Under the pieces are notes generated by a model. The model saw nothing but the letters and a program-made list of their open reading frames with translations, made no database searches and was not told the origin of the DNA. A program made the position numbers and the translations under genes. A stretch of 64,000 nt of DNA, taken from Aureispira sp. CCB-QB1 (lineage in GTDB: Bacteria > Bacteroidota > Bacteroidia > Chitinophagales > Saprospiraceae). Position 1 is the first letter of the stretch. Every line of letters starts with the position of its first letter. Shown piece by piece: positions 1-9,181 of the stretch. The stretch is from assembly GCA_945870185.1 (NCBI GenBank), contig CAMBRK010000007.1:40810-104809 (forward strand), given 5' to 3'.

Positions 1-1
1 C

Positions 2-466
2 TATTTTCAACAGTTGGGTACCTTGACCAACACCAACTATGCCTCTGTAACCGGTATAGGTCTGAAAGAAGATTTTAGATGGAATGTATTTAAAAACTCA
101 AAACATTTTGTACTTGCTCCTTATGTAGAGTTTGGTGGTGGGTACTACCGTATGAATATCGTCAAAGGTGTAGGCCCTAATTCTATAACATCAGTTTTGA
201 ACTCCTCTGTAGAAAATTACTTTGTAGATAATTTTGTATTATCTGGAGATGTAGGTTTGGATTTAGGATTTGGTTTTGATATAGAAGACAAAAGACTCAG
301 TATTATTTTTAATGGTGGATATATAGCCAACGTACCTTCTGAGTGGAGATTGGCAGGTTCGCTGGCATTCAGAGAAAAAATAAATTTAGCAAGTCCATAT
401 GCAGGAGTGACCGTACGTCTGGATATGAACTGCAGCAAATCTTGCGAAAAAGGATGTTGTAAGTAA
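2..466 (+). CDS. Outer-membrane beta-barrel protein, C-terminal part (5' end outside window)
   Basis: The reading frame is open from base 2 without a stop, so the true start lies left of the window; the TTG at 14 is not a convincing start. The visible 154 residues alternate hydrophobic and polar residues with many Gly, Tyr and Phe (for example VEFGGGYYRM and DLGFGFDIED), typical of transmembrane beta-strands of Bacteroidota outer-membrane barrels. The last strand (YAGVTVRLDM) is followed by a tail with four cysteines (NCSKSCEKGCCK), whereas barrels usually end in an aromatic residue. No function can be assigned beyond membrane location. A strong terminator follows, so this is the last gene of its transcript. 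Confidence 0.65.
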   Translation, partial: YFQQLGTLTNTNYASVTGIGLKEDFRWNVFKNSKHFVLAPYVEFGGGYYRMNIVKGVGPNSITSVLNSSVENYFVDNFVLSGDVGLDLGFGFDIEDKRLSIIFNGGYIANVPSEWRLAGSLAFREKINLASPYAGVTVRLDMNCSKSCEKGCCK

Positions 467-490
467 GCATACTTATTTTCAAAAAACAGA

Positions 491-536
491 AAAAAGGAAA
501 GCACCATTTAGATCCATGTTGGTGTTTTCCTTTTTT
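491..536 (+). terminator. Intrinsic terminator after the barrel gene
   Basis: A 16-bp stem, 491-506 (aaaaaggaaagcacca) with 520-535 and one G-U pair, closes a 13-nt loop and runs into a T tract. It lies 24 bases after the stop at 466. Because the stem begins with an A tract, it could also work on the opposite strand. Confidence 0.85.
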
Positions 537-641
537 ATTATGATAAGCTAACCTATGGAATTGCATTATATTAAAGCTATCTGACCGCGACAAAAAACTC
601 AAAAAATCCCATCACAAAGCATTAGTTTAAAAACTTTGATT

Positions 642-649
642 TATCTTTG
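642..649 (+). promoter_or_regulatory. Bacteroidetes -7 box for the LRR gene
   Basis: TATCTTTG matches TAnnTTTG exactly, about 90 bases upstream of the ATG at 738. No clear TTTG -33 box is visible at the usual 19-21 base spacing. Confidence 0.5.
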
Positions 650-737
650 TCATCAATCAAGCGGAAAGGTATTGTTCTGATTAGAAAAAGGCGCTCCATT
701 TGATTCTTTTTTTGAAAACTTATAAAATCAAACGGAT

Positions 738-3596
738 ATGAAAAATGTAATCGTCCTTCTTCTTTTAGCTTTTGGTGTTAATGGATATGGTCAGATTATC
801 ACCTTTCCTGATCCCAATTTTAAAAATGCATTGGTGAATACAAAGTGTGTGGATACAGATATGGATTTTGTAGGAGATATTGATGCTGATTTGAATAATG
901 ATGGGGAGATTGATGTTAGTGAAGCAAAGTTGGTTAAAAACCTTGACATAAGAAATGGAGCTATTAAAAACATTGAAGAGATTAATAATTTCACAGAGTT
1001 AGAAAGGCTAAATTGTAGTGGTAATCAACTATCCAAATTGAATTTAGAGAATGTTATTAAATTGTATTTTTTGGATTGTAGTTATAATCAGCTACCAAAG
1101 TTGGAAATTCAAAAATTATCTGGGCTAAACTATTTAAATTGCGAAGCAAATCAATTAACTTCCTTGACTTTAAATAATTTATTTGATCTACAAAGTTTAT
1201 ATTGTGGAGGCAACCAATTTACTCAACTAGATTTACAATATTTATTTCATATTCAAGTATTAGACTGTAGTAATAATCAATTACAAGAACTAAGTTTCAA
1301 TAATAATAATATGTATTTACTCGAATTGAATTGTAGTGGTAATAAGATAAAGCAACTTGATTTAAAATATGTTAATAATTTATATATACTGTATTGTTCT
1401 GATAATCAGCTTTTGCAGTTAGATTTACAAAACCTGACAAAATTAATTTATTTTGAATGTAGTGTTAATCAATTATCACAATTGAATCTAAAGGAGTTGT
1501 ATAAATTATCGACATTAGATTGTTCTTCTAATAAACTGAAAACACTAGATGTACAAAATTTGAAAGATTTAAATCATTTATCTTGTTCATCCAACCAGCT
1601 ATCAAAACTCGATTTACAAAATCAGGATAAATTAATCTCCTTAAAATGCTCATCAAATCAATTGACTCATTTGGATTTACAAAATCTAAATAATTTAAAA
1701 ACCTTGGAATGCTCATCGAATCAATTGTCTCAACTAGACATTAACAATTTAAATTTATTAACCTATTTGGATTGTTCTGATAATCTATTGACCGAACTTA
1801 ACGTTAAAAATTTAACTTTATTATTAAAATTGCTTTGTTCTAACAATCAGCTTACAAAATTAGAAGTAAAAAACTTGACGAAATTAAGATGGCTAACGAG
1901 TGGTAACAATCTGTTGACTCAACTAGACGTAAACAATTTAACCTTATTATCTTACTTGGAGTGTTCTAATAATCAATTAACGCAACTAGATGTAAAAAAT
2001 ATAACTTCATTATCTAGCTTATTTTGTTCTAATAATCAATTAATGGAGTTAGATGTACAAAATTTGAATAATCTGTCACATTTTAATTGCGATTCTAATC
2101 AATTGAGATATTTACTGTTGAAGGGACCAAGATATTATTTTACTGTTCTAAAATTCCAAAATAATTCAACCCTAAAATATATATGCTGCAGTGATAATCA
2201 ATTGCAATTAATTCAAAATAAACTTCAGGAATATGGTTATACAAATTGTGAAGTAAATTCCTATTGTTCCTTCACTACAGTTGGAAAATCTTATACAATT
2301 TTAGGAAATAATACCTTTGATGGAAATATCAATGGATGCGATGATCAAGATATAAAACTACAATATTATAAATATAAAATCACAGACGGAAGTTTTTCAG
2401 GATCTTTAATTTCAAACTCCACAGGAAATTACCAAATTTCAGTCCAAACTGGAACCCACACCATCACTCCAATATTTGAAAATCCAGACTACTTCGAAGT
2501 CACACCATCATCAATCACAGTCACTTTCCCATCCACCTCCGACACCATCACCCAAAACTTCTGTATCATTCCTAAAGGCACCTTCCGACAAACCAACATC
2601 ACGGTCATCCCACTCTCACCACCTGCCCGACCAGGATTCGATGCATCATATAAAATCGTATGGGAAAATGTAGGCAATCAAATAGAAAGTGGTACGCTCA
2701 ATTTTACTTATGATGAGACATTATTAGATTATATCTCAGCTACTCAGACAGCAGATCAAGTAGCTGCCGGCATTGTCAAGTGGAATTTCAACAATCTACT
2801 GCCATTCGAAAAAAGAGAAATCACGGTCACACTCAAAGTCAACAGACCCACAGATACGCCGGCCGTCAATGCAGGAGATAAGCTATATCTCACCGCATCG
2901 ATCCTGGACAATATCTTCACGCTAGAAAATACCGTCGTTGGCTCATACGATCCTAATGACAAAACGTGTCTCCAAGGCGATCGTGTAAAACCCGACATGG
3001 TAGGCAAGTACGTAGACTATCTCATCCGCTTCGAAAATACGGGCAACTACGCCGCTGAAAATGTCGTAGTCAAAGACATCATCGATACCAAAAGATTTAA
3101 TGTGTCTACGTTACAAATCACCGATGCCAGCCATGAAGTTTATACCCGTATCGAAGGCAACAAAGTAGAGTTCATCTTTGAAAATATCCAACTACCCTTC
3201 GACGATGCCAACAATGATGGCTACATCGCTTTCAAGATCAAGACATTGCGTACGCTTGTTCTTGGCGACTCACTCAAAAACTTAGCAGACATTTATTTTG
3301 ATTATAATTTCCCTATCCGAACGAATGAAGCACAAACTACGATCGCATTGCCAAGTTTTATTCAAGATATCATCACTGATGTAAATATATATCCTAATCC
3401 GGTCAGAGATATTTTATACTTGGAGTCTGACGAAAACTGGAATAAAGCTGAAATCTATGATATTGCTGGAAGGATATTGCGCTCTATAAGTTTGGAAAGC
3501 AAATCTTTAGATGTAAGTGGATTAGAAAGTGGAACTTATTTGGTGAGATTGAAGGATGGAGAGAAAATAGGTATGTTTAAGTTTGTGAAGATTTGA
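738..3596 (+). CDS. T9SS-secreted leucine-rich-repeat protein
   Basis: This is a 952-residue exported protein. Residues 1-19 form a signal peptide. Residues 45-61 hold an Asp-rich loop (DADLNNDGEIDVSEA) like a calcium-binding dockerin/EF-hand loop. From about residue 88 there are about 18 tandem LRRs with a 21-residue period, consensus LxxLxCSxNQLxxLDLxNLxx, where the Cys is nearly invariant. Residues about 510-870 form Ig-like or CARDB/DUF11-like beta domains common before Bacteroidota sorting signals (motif GSYDPNDKTC). Residues about 880-952 are a type A T9SS sorting domain starting YPNPVRDILY and ending MFKFVKI. It is probably a cell-surface adhesin or binding protein; the ligand is unknown. 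The second half (from about base 2,440) uses many more C-ending codons than the very A/T-ended LRR half, suggesting mosaic origin or recent repeat expansion. Confidence 0.85.
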   Translation: MKNVIVLLLLAFGVNGYGQIITFPDPNFKNALVNTKCVDTDMDFVGDIDADLNNDGEIDVSEAKLVKNLDIRNGAIKNIEEINNFTELERLNCSGNQLSKLNLENVIKLYFLDCSYNQLPKLEIQKLSGLNYLNCEANQLTSLTLNNLFDLQSLYCGGNQFTQLDLQYLFHIQVLDCSNNQLQELSFNNNNMYLLELNCSGNKIKQLDLKYVNNLYILYCSDNQLLQLDLQNLTKLIYFECSVNQLSQLNLKELYKLSTLDCSSNKLKTLDVQNLKDLNHLSCSSNQLSKLDLQNQDKLISLKCSSNQLTHLDLQNLNNLKTLECSSNQLSQLDINNLNLLTYLDCSDNLLTELNVKNLTLLLKLLCSNNQLTKLEVKNLTKLRWLTSGNNLLTQLDVNNLTLLSYLECSNNQLTQLDVKNITSLSSLFCSNNQLMELDVQNLNNLSHFNCDSNQLRYLLLKGPRYYFTVLKFQNNSTLKYICCSDNQLQLIQNKLQEYGYTNCEVNSYCSFTTVGKSYTILGNNTFDGNINGCDDQDIKLQYYKYKITDGSFSGSLISNSTGNYQISVQTGTHTITPIFENPDYFEVTPSSITVTFPSTSDTITQNFCIIPKGTFRQTNITVIPLSPPARPGFDASYKIVWENVGNQIESGTLNFTYDETLLDYISATQTADQVAAGIVKWNFNNLLPFEKREITVTLKVNRPTDTPAVNAGDKLYLTASILDNIFTLENTVVGSYDPNDKTCLQGDRVKPDMVGKYVDYLIRFENTGNYAAENVVVKDIIDTKRFNVSTLQITDASHEVYTRIEGNKVEFIFENIQLPFDDANNDGYIAFKIKTLRTLVLGDSLKNLADIYFDYNFPIRTNEAQTTIALPSFIQDIITDVNIYPNPVRDILYLESDENWNKAEIYDIAGRILRSISLESKSLDVSGLESGTYLVRLKDGEKIGMFKFVKI
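999..2136 (+). repeat. LRR-encoding tandem repeat, 63-bp period, about 18 units
   Basis: Each 63-bp unit encodes 21 residues; unit 5 has one extra codon. Neighbouring units keep blocks such as tgttctaataatcaatta almost unchanged at DNA level, especially at 1,780-2,060, so units may expand or contract by slippage or recombination. A degenerate further unit runs to about 2,240. Confidence 0.85.
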
Positions 3597-3714
3597 TTAT
3601 TGCGGTTTAAAGTTTAATCGTTTAATGTTAAATTATGCTATATGATGAAAATCATTATTTTTATTTTTAATTAGATTTTGTCTAAATAAATTAGGAAAAC
3701 AATTTTACTGCCTA

Positions 3715-3722
3715 TACTTTTG
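3715..3722 (+). promoter_or_regulatory. Bacteroidetes -7 box for the TonB-dependent receptor
   Basis: TACTTTTG is a perfect TAnnTTTG match. It covers the TTG at 3,720 that an ORF finder would take as a start, which supports the ATG at 3,750 as the true start. Confidence 0.55.
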
Positions 3723-3749
3723 TGTTTAATTAGATTAATTCCAAATAGT

Positions 3750-6035
3750 ATGAGCCGTTTGTTACTTTCCTTTTTGATGTTTGTTTGTATAAAATCCAAT
3801 GGTTTGGGTAATTTGGGAGTCCATGATGTTGATAGATTTAGTAATGTCAACCCAAGTGATACGACCCACCTTTTTAATGAAGATTCACTTCGTCTCCTTC
3901 AAATAGAACCCATCCATATTATCGGAGAAAAGTCAAAATCTATGGTTGGATCAGGCCAGTATATCAGCATCCGAAAAATTGGCATCCTTAACCAACCCAA
4001 TATAAACAGTGTGCTGCGCACCATCCCCGGCATCAATATCAGAGATGAGGAAGGATTTGGGCTCAGACCCAATATAGGAATGCGTGGCACATCAGTCAAT
4101 AGATGCACCAAAATCACCCTCATGGAGGACGGCATCTTGATCGCTCCTGCGACATATGCAGATCCTTCCGCGTATTATTTTCCCACTTTTGCCAGAATGC
4201 ATGGTGTGGAGGTACTTAAAGGAAGTAGCCAGATCAAAAACGGTCCATATACTATCGGAGGTGCTATAAATTTACTTTCCACCCCGATACCAGATGCTTT
4301 CAAAGGATTTGCCCAAGTAACTTATGGTAGTTTTGGGACCAATCAACAAAGAATATGGGTAGGTGACAGCCGCGAAAATTTTGATTATGTTTTTGAAGTC
4401 AATCGATTGGCCAGTGATGGTTTTAAACAATTGGATAATGCAGGAAATACAGGTTTTGATAGAAAAGATATCATGGGCAAATTGCGCTGGCATTCTAAAG
4501 AAGGGGCACATGTTCCACAGTCAATCACTCTAAAATTTGTCCAATCTAGCGAAGTCGGAAATGAAAGTTATCTAGGATTGAGCTATGATGACTTCAATAT
4601 AAATCCTTACAGAAGATATGCCGCAACCCAAAAGGACATTTTGGACATGAAACATCAGCATATTTCACTTCAACATACCATCATTCCATTTAAAAACTTT
4701 GCTGTAAATACTACCGCATATTATACCCATACTTTCAGAGATTGGGCCAGAGTCAATACCATCGGAGGCCAAAGTCTAAATAATATTCTGTCCAGCCCCG
4801 GGATACATCAAACGCCATACCAGATCATGGTGGGCCAAGAAGACGGAAACGTTGATTATCAAAGTGCTGCCAGAACCTTTTTTTCACAGGGAATTCAGTC
4901 TTATGGCCAATTCTATTTTAATACCGGAAGTATCGAACATAAAATGCAGCTCGGAGTACGTCACCACATAGATCAGGCCGACCGCTATGCAACTAGATCT
5001 GTGTATACTATGACTTCAGGAAAAATGATTTTGACCAATGCAGGCATCCTCGGAAATCAAGAAAACCAAATCCGAAATGCCACAAGCACAGCAACCTATT
5101 TTAGCTATGACTTATCCTACAAAAACCTTAAAGTGAGTCCAGGAATCCGTTATGAAAACATCCACTTCAACATCCAAAACTATGGAAATGCTGATAATGG
5201 ACGTACAGGCCAAAACCTAAGATCAGCAGAAAACAAAATTTCTATTGTGCTTCCAGGTATAGGTTTTCATTACGATATCAGTAATCAAATGAGTGTTTTC
5301 GGTGGTATTCACCAAGGATTTTCTCCTCCGGGCATGCCCTCTACTTCGTCATCGGCTCGACAAGCTGATGTAGAAACTGCCATCAATTATGAGTTAGGGT
5401 ATAAATATATAAATGAACGTCTGAATGTAAATCTTACTGGATTTTATAGTGACTATGACAATATATTGGGTTCAGACAATGTCTCAGGTGGTGGCGCAGG
5501 TACAGGAGATATATTTAATGCTGGTAATGCGGTAATTAAAGGATTGGAACTCAGTATGGATTACCAAATAAAAATAGAAGAAAGTAATCTACCCATACAA
5601 CTTGCATATACCTATACCGACGCAAGATTTAAGGAAACTTTTGTCAATGCTGGTGGGGATTGGGGTAGTGGTACTATAATGACGCAGGACATGATCCCTT
5701 TTATCACACCACACTTATGGTCCGGTAGTTTGGGCTTTGACCATAAAAAATTCAATGTTATACTTTCAGCCCGCTATGTAGGTGCGACTCGTACCAAACC
5801 AGGTCAAAATATATTAATTCTACCTGATGATACCGTACTTTACAATGATGCGAACGCCATAGGTAGTTTTATGATCTTGGACTTATCAGCCAACTATATG
5901 ACAACTAAACATACAACCTTATTTACTACCTTAAATAATATCACCAACGATAAGAGCATCGTAGCCAATCTGCCTAATGGATATAGACCCAATATGCCGT
6001 TTGCCTTTAATGGAGGAGTTAAGGTGAAATTTTAA
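3750..6035 (+). CDS. TonB-dependent receptor, FecA-like
   Basis: The protein is 761 residues from the ATG at 3,750, chosen because the -7 box at 3,715-3,722 overlaps the longer TTG start. A signal peptide (MSRLLLSFLMFVCIKSNG) is followed by a short linker, then the plug (about 55-200) with IPGINIRDEEGFGLRPNIGM, LMEDGILIAPATYADP and the HGVEVLKGSSQIKNGP block, and then a 22-strand barrel ending in KVKF. There is no carboxypeptidase-regulatory-like N-terminal domain and no SusD partner. The plug motifs resemble FecA and other ferric-siderophore or citrate receptors, so iron-chelate uptake is the best guess. No siderophore genes or Fur box are visible nearby, so the substrate is open. Confidence 0.85.
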   Translation: MSRLLLSFLMFVCIKSNGLGNLGVHDVDRFSNVNPSDTTHLFNEDSLRLLQIEPIHIIGEKSKSMVGSGQYISIRKIGILNQPNINSVLRTIPGINIRDEEGFGLRPNIGMRGTSVNRCTKITLMEDGILIAPATYADPSAYYFPTFARMHGVEVLKGSSQIKNGPYTIGGAINLLSTPIPDAFKGFAQVTYGSFGTNQQRIWVGDSRENFDYVFEVNRLASDGFKQLDNAGNTGFDRKDIMGKLRWHSKEGAHVPQSITLKFVQSSEVGNESYLGLSYDDFNINPYRRYAATQKDILDMKHQHISLQHTIIPFKNFAVNTTAYYTHTFRDWARVNTIGGQSLNNILSSPGIHQTPYQIMVGQEDGNVDYQSAARTFFSQGIQSYGQFYFNTGSIEHKMQLGVRHHIDQADRYATRSVYTMTSGKMILTNAGILGNQENQIRNATSTATYFSYDLSYKNLKVSPGIRYENIHFNIQNYGNADNGRTGQNLRSAENKISIVLPGIGFHYDISNQMSVFGGIHQGFSPPGMPSTSSSARQADVETAINYELGYKYINERLNVNLTGFYSDYDNILGSDNVSGGGAGTGDIFNAGNAVIKGLELSMDYQIKIEESNLPIQLAYTYTDARFKETFVNAGGDWGSGTIMTQDMIPFITPHLWSGSLGFDHKKFNVILSARYVGATRTKPGQNILILPDDTVLYNDANAIGSFMILDLSANYMTTKHTTLFTTLNNITNDKSIVANLPNGYRPNMPFAFNGGVKVKF

Positions 6036-6218
6036 GAAAGTATCTTTAGGTTTTAATTTTTAATAACTAAAAACAACATTTTATAGCCCTTTGTCACCTC
6101 AAATTTTTTATAGCTTGTTTTGGGTATCGATTATTGATTTATCGATTTTATACTAAAATAATTTCCAACCGTCACCCTTTTCTTTTAATATTGTGCCTTT
6201 AAATAAAATGTGACCTAT
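6036..6218. other. Intergenic region with paired ATCGAT palindromes
   Basis: Two ATCGAT palindromes (6,126-6,131 and 6,141-6,146) are separated by nine bases upstream of xth. They could be a paired regulator site or chance in AT-rich DNA. No clear -7 box or terminator is visible. Confidence 0.2.
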
Positions 6219-6980
6219 ATGAAACTCATCTCTTGGAATGTAAATGGTATCAGGGCCGTGGTAGGAAAAACCTTTTTGCAGCAGTTTGCCGAAATGGATG
6301 CTGATATATTTTGCTTACAAGAGACTAAGGCTCAGGATGATCAGGTAGCAGAAGCTTTGTCTTCATTGAATGGATATCATATACATAGCAACTCCGCAGA
6401 GAAAAAAGGATATTCCGGAGTGGCAATTATCTCTAAGATAGAACCCATTTCAGTCACTCGGGATATGGGCATAGCTGAACACGACAATGAAGGCAGAGTC
6501 ATTTGTGCTGAATTTGAAAATTTTTATATGGTCAATGTTTATGTACCTAATAGTGGCGAAGGACTCAAAAGATTAGATTATAGGTCTGAGTGGGACGAAG
6601 ATTTTTCACAATATTTAGCTGGTCTTCGATGCAAAAAAAATGTTGTAGTCACAGGAGATTTTAACGTAGCACATCAAGCCATTGACTTGGCAAGACCCAA
6701 AGAAAATTACAATAAAACATCAGGCTACACCCAAGTAGAAATAGATGGCATGGACAAAATATTGTCCAAAGGTTTTACAGATTCGTATAGACATTTACAT
6801 CCGGAAAAAATTCAATACTCTTTTTGGAGCGCACGTTTTGGTGCTCGTGCCAAAAACCTAGGTTGGCGTATTGATTACTTTTTGGTGGACGAAAGGATGA
6901 AAAACAAGATATCCAATGCGTTTATCCTTGATCAGGAATCGGGATCAGACCATTGTCCTATTGGTTTGGTGTTGGGGTAG
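6219..6980 (+). CDS. xth: Exodeoxyribonuclease III
   Basis: This is a 253-residue exonuclease/endonuclease/phosphatase fold enzyme for base excision repair: AP-site incision and 3'-to-5' exonuclease on duplex DNA, Mg-dependent, cytoplasmic. The N-terminus MKLISWNVNGIRA carries the catalytic Asn; LQETKAQ holds the metal-binding Glu; TGDFNVAH holds the Asp/Asn pair; and GSDHCPIGL near the C-terminus holds the catalytic Asp-His. The length fits the family (250-270). I chose the ATG at 6,219 over the GTG three codons earlier because the protein family begins at MKLISWN. It stands alone between unrelated genes. Confidence 0.95.
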   Translation: MKLISWNVNGIRAVVGKTFLQQFAEMDADIFCLQETKAQDDQVAEALSSLNGYHIHSNSAEKKGYSGVAIISKIEPISVTRDMGIAEHDNEGRVICAEFENFYMVNVYVPNSGEGLKRLDYRSEWDEDFSQYLAGLRCKKNVVVTGDFNVAHQAIDLARPKENYNKTSGYTQVEIDGMDKILSKGFTDSYRHLHPEKIQYSFWSARFGARAKNLGWRIDYFLVDERMKNKISNAFILDQESGSDHCPIGLVLG

Positions 6981-7097
6981 TCTGTCGTTAATTCAATTTA
7001 TTAGGAAGCCTACAATGATTCCTAAAAGCTAAATTATTTCACTTTTTTAGTTGACTTTCAGTATTTCCAATACTTCGATCGTCATTTTCGTCGAAAA

Positions 7098-7129
7098 AAA
7101 TGATACATTAATCTATACATCGATCATTT
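7098..7129. promoter_or_regulatory. Candidate TetR operator (inverted repeat)
   Basis: Perfect 7-bp arms aaatgat (7,098-7,104) and atcattt (7,123-7,129) lie 16 bases before the -7 box of the tetR gene, covering its -33 region. This is where a TetR repressor would block its own efflux operon. Binding is inference. Confidence 0.35.
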
Positions 7130-7145
7130 ACTAAACAGTGTTTAT

Positions 7146-7153
7146 TAACTTTG
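7146..7153 (+). promoter_or_regulatory. Bacteroidetes -7 box for the efflux operon
   Basis: TAACTTTG is an exact TAnnTTTG match ending 23 bases before the ATG at 7,177. It lies inside the longer ORF that would begin at 7,138, so that upstream start is unlikely. Confidence 0.6.
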
Positions 7154-7176
7154 CGTTGTTATTTAAAATAAACAAT

Positions 7177-7791
7177 ATGGGGCTTACAGAGCGTAAAGAG
7201 CGGGAAAAGATAGAATTGAAAAATTTAATTCTAGATGCTGCACGAAAAATTTTGTTGGCGCAAGGTCAGGATGGTTTATCCATAAGAAAAATAGCCGATG
7301 AAATAGAATATAGTCCTGCGACTATCTACCTTTATTTTCCTGATAAAGATGCTATTTTGCACGAATTGATGGAGATGGGGTTTGGGGTGATGAATGAATA
7401 TATGAAAACTGCCTATGCTGAGATTGATCCAGTCAAAAGAATACATAACATCGGTCATGCTTATATCAGATTTGGTTTAGAAAACAAGGATTGGTACGAA
7501 CTTATGTTCAATTCAGACAAACCTATGAAGCATATCGAAAAATGTTGTGAAGACTGGGATCAAGGTATGGCCATGTTTGCTTTTTTGACTCAAACGTGTA
7601 AAGATGCCATTATAAAATTGGAAATAAAAAATGTTGAAAAAGACATTTTAGCCTTACATCTTTGGAGCAGTGTACATGGTTTGGTCAATCTGTACCTAAC
7701 GGAAAGACTGGAGATAGTAAAAAGAAATAAAAGTTCTGAACTAGTTACTAAAACTTTGGATGCTATTATTCATACCGTTTTTAGAAAATAG
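7177..7791 (+). CDS. TetR/AcrR-family transcriptional regulator
   Basis: The protein is 204 residues. The N-terminal TetR helix-turn-helix (about residues 10-60) shows ILDAARKILLAQGQDGLSIR, then KIADEIEYSPATIYLYFPDK, a textbook recognition helix. The C-terminal half is an all-alpha ligand-binding domain resembling the TetR_C WHG type (LALHLWSSVHGLVNLYL). It is the first gene of a tolC-hlyD-RND operon, with 47 bases to the next start, so it probably represses that operon in response to a toxic or metabolic ligand. The inverted repeat at 7,098-7,129 is a candidate operator. Confidence 0.9.
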   Translation: MGLTERKEREKIELKNLILDAARKILLAQGQDGLSIRKIADEIEYSPATIYLYFPDKDAILHELMEMGFGVMNEYMKTAYAEIDPVKRIHNIGHAYIRFGLENKDWYELMFNSDKPMKHIEKCCEDWDQGMAMFAFLTQTCKDAIIKLEIKNVEKDILALHLWSSVHGLVNLYLTERLEIVKRNKSSELVTKTLDAIIHTVFRK

Positions 7792-7838
7792 TTTTTATCT
7801 AAAAATAATCCGACATCAATTATAAAAAACAACTTGTT

Positions 7839-9161
7839 ATGTCCACAAACATTAAAATATTAATACTTACTTTGTTGGTAAATATTGCCAGAGCTCAGGA
7901 CTTTTCACCATTGGTCAGTATAGCATGGGAAAATAACCATGAGCTAAAAGCCAAAAACTTCCACCTAGAAAGCGCTACCAAATCCTTGCTAGAAGCTAAA
8001 GCTATGTACGGCCCTGATGTAAAATTTGGTATTCAATATACCTTGGCGGCAGGTGGAAGAAGCATTGCCTTTCCCGTAGGAGATTTGCTCAATCCAGTTT
8101 ATAGCACGTTAAACCAACTGACCTTATCCAATGCTTTTCCCCAAATAGAAAACGTCAACGAACAGTTTTTGCCCAATAATTTTTATGATGCCAGATTTAG
8201 AGTGACTCAGGCGATATACTACCCTGATTTGGCCATCAACAAAAAACTCAAAATGGAAATGTTGGAACAAAAAAACCTGGAAATCAAAGCTTTCAAGCGT
8301 TTGGTTAGTAAGCAAACTATGCAAGCCTATATCCAATATGCCATGACTCAAAACGCCATAGAAATATATTTGTCAGCCGACACCCTTCTTAATGAAGCCA
8401 AACGCACCACTCAAAGTATGATCAAAAATGGCATAGCTTTACCCACTGCAATGTCGCGATTAGAAAATCAATCCGCAGAACTTTTATCCCAAAAAACTGA
8501 AGCCTTATCTAATCAAAAAAATGCTGAAAATGTACTCAGATTTGTTTTAGGAATAAATGAAACAGGCAGCATTCCTAGCTTGGTCGGATTCAATCGTGTT
8601 CCTACCTTAGTTCTAGACAATATTGCGGACAGAGAAGAACTTTTACAACTTAAACAAGCTACCATAATGCAATCTCTGGCAGTTCAAAGAGAAGAAAAAC
8701 ATTACTTACCCAAAATAGGTGCACAATTGGATGCAGGAAGTCAGGATTTTGATTTTGGATGGGAGCCTTATGCTTTACTCGGAATCAATGTGGATATGAA
8801 TATATATGATAGTAAAAAGCATCACCATAGAAAACAAGCCGCTAAAGCTGAAATTATGGCCACTGAAGCCATGTATTTACAAGCCGAAAACCAAATAAAA
8901 CTTCAACAAAACGTAGCCAAAGAAAATCTCAATACTGCGATCAAACAAGCCAATATCTTTGAAACCAGAATCAAGGCAACACAGAAAATTTATGATGAAG
9001 TATTTGCCAAATACAAAGAAGGAACCGCCGGATACATAGAGTTGGTAGATGCACAAACGCAATATACTCAAATAAAAATGCAACATCTCTTAGCTAAAAA
9101 TAATGCCTGGATCAAGTGGTCAGAATATATTTATGCAGCAGCCATTTTTCCTATTCAATAA
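7839..9161 (+). CDS. TolC-family outer-membrane efflux channel
   Basis: The protein is 440 residues with a signal peptide (MSTNIKILILTLLVNIARAQ). Two outer-membrane-efflux-protein repeats follow (about 25-230 and 260-435), with long alpha-helical stretches such as KAEIMATEAMYLQAENQIKL and the typical second-repeat motif YDEVFAKYKEGTAGYIELVD. It should form the trimeric exit duct of the tripartite pump encoded by the next two genes. It sits 47 bases after tetR and 20 bases before the adaptor gene. Confidence 0.92.
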   Translation: MSTNIKILILTLLVNIARAQDFSPLVSIAWENNHELKAKNFHLESATKSLLEAKAMYGPDVKFGIQYTLAAGGRSIAFPVGDLLNPVYSTLNQLTLSNAFPQIENVNEQFLPNNFYDARFRVTQAIYYPDLAINKKLKMEMLEQKNLEIKAFKRLVSKQTMQAYIQYAMTQNAIEIYLSADTLLNEAKRTTQSMIKNGIALPTAMSRLENQSAELLSQKTEALSNQKNAENVLRFVLGINETGSIPSLVGFNRVPTLVLDNIADREELLQLKQATIMQSLAVQREEKHYLPKIGAQLDAGSQDFDFGWEPYALLGINVDMNIYDSKKHHHRKQAAKAEIMATEAMYLQAENQIKLQQNVAKENLNTAIKQANIFETRIKATQKIYDEVFAKYKEGTAGYIELVDAQTQYTQIKMQHLLAKNNAWIKWSEYIYAAAIFPIQ

Positions 9162-9181
9162 TTAAATACAATCTTATCACA

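Noticed and set aside
2476..2677. Two short overlapping ORFs within the LRR gene
   Set aside because: Open only because the local sequence is C-rich; no start context or domain.
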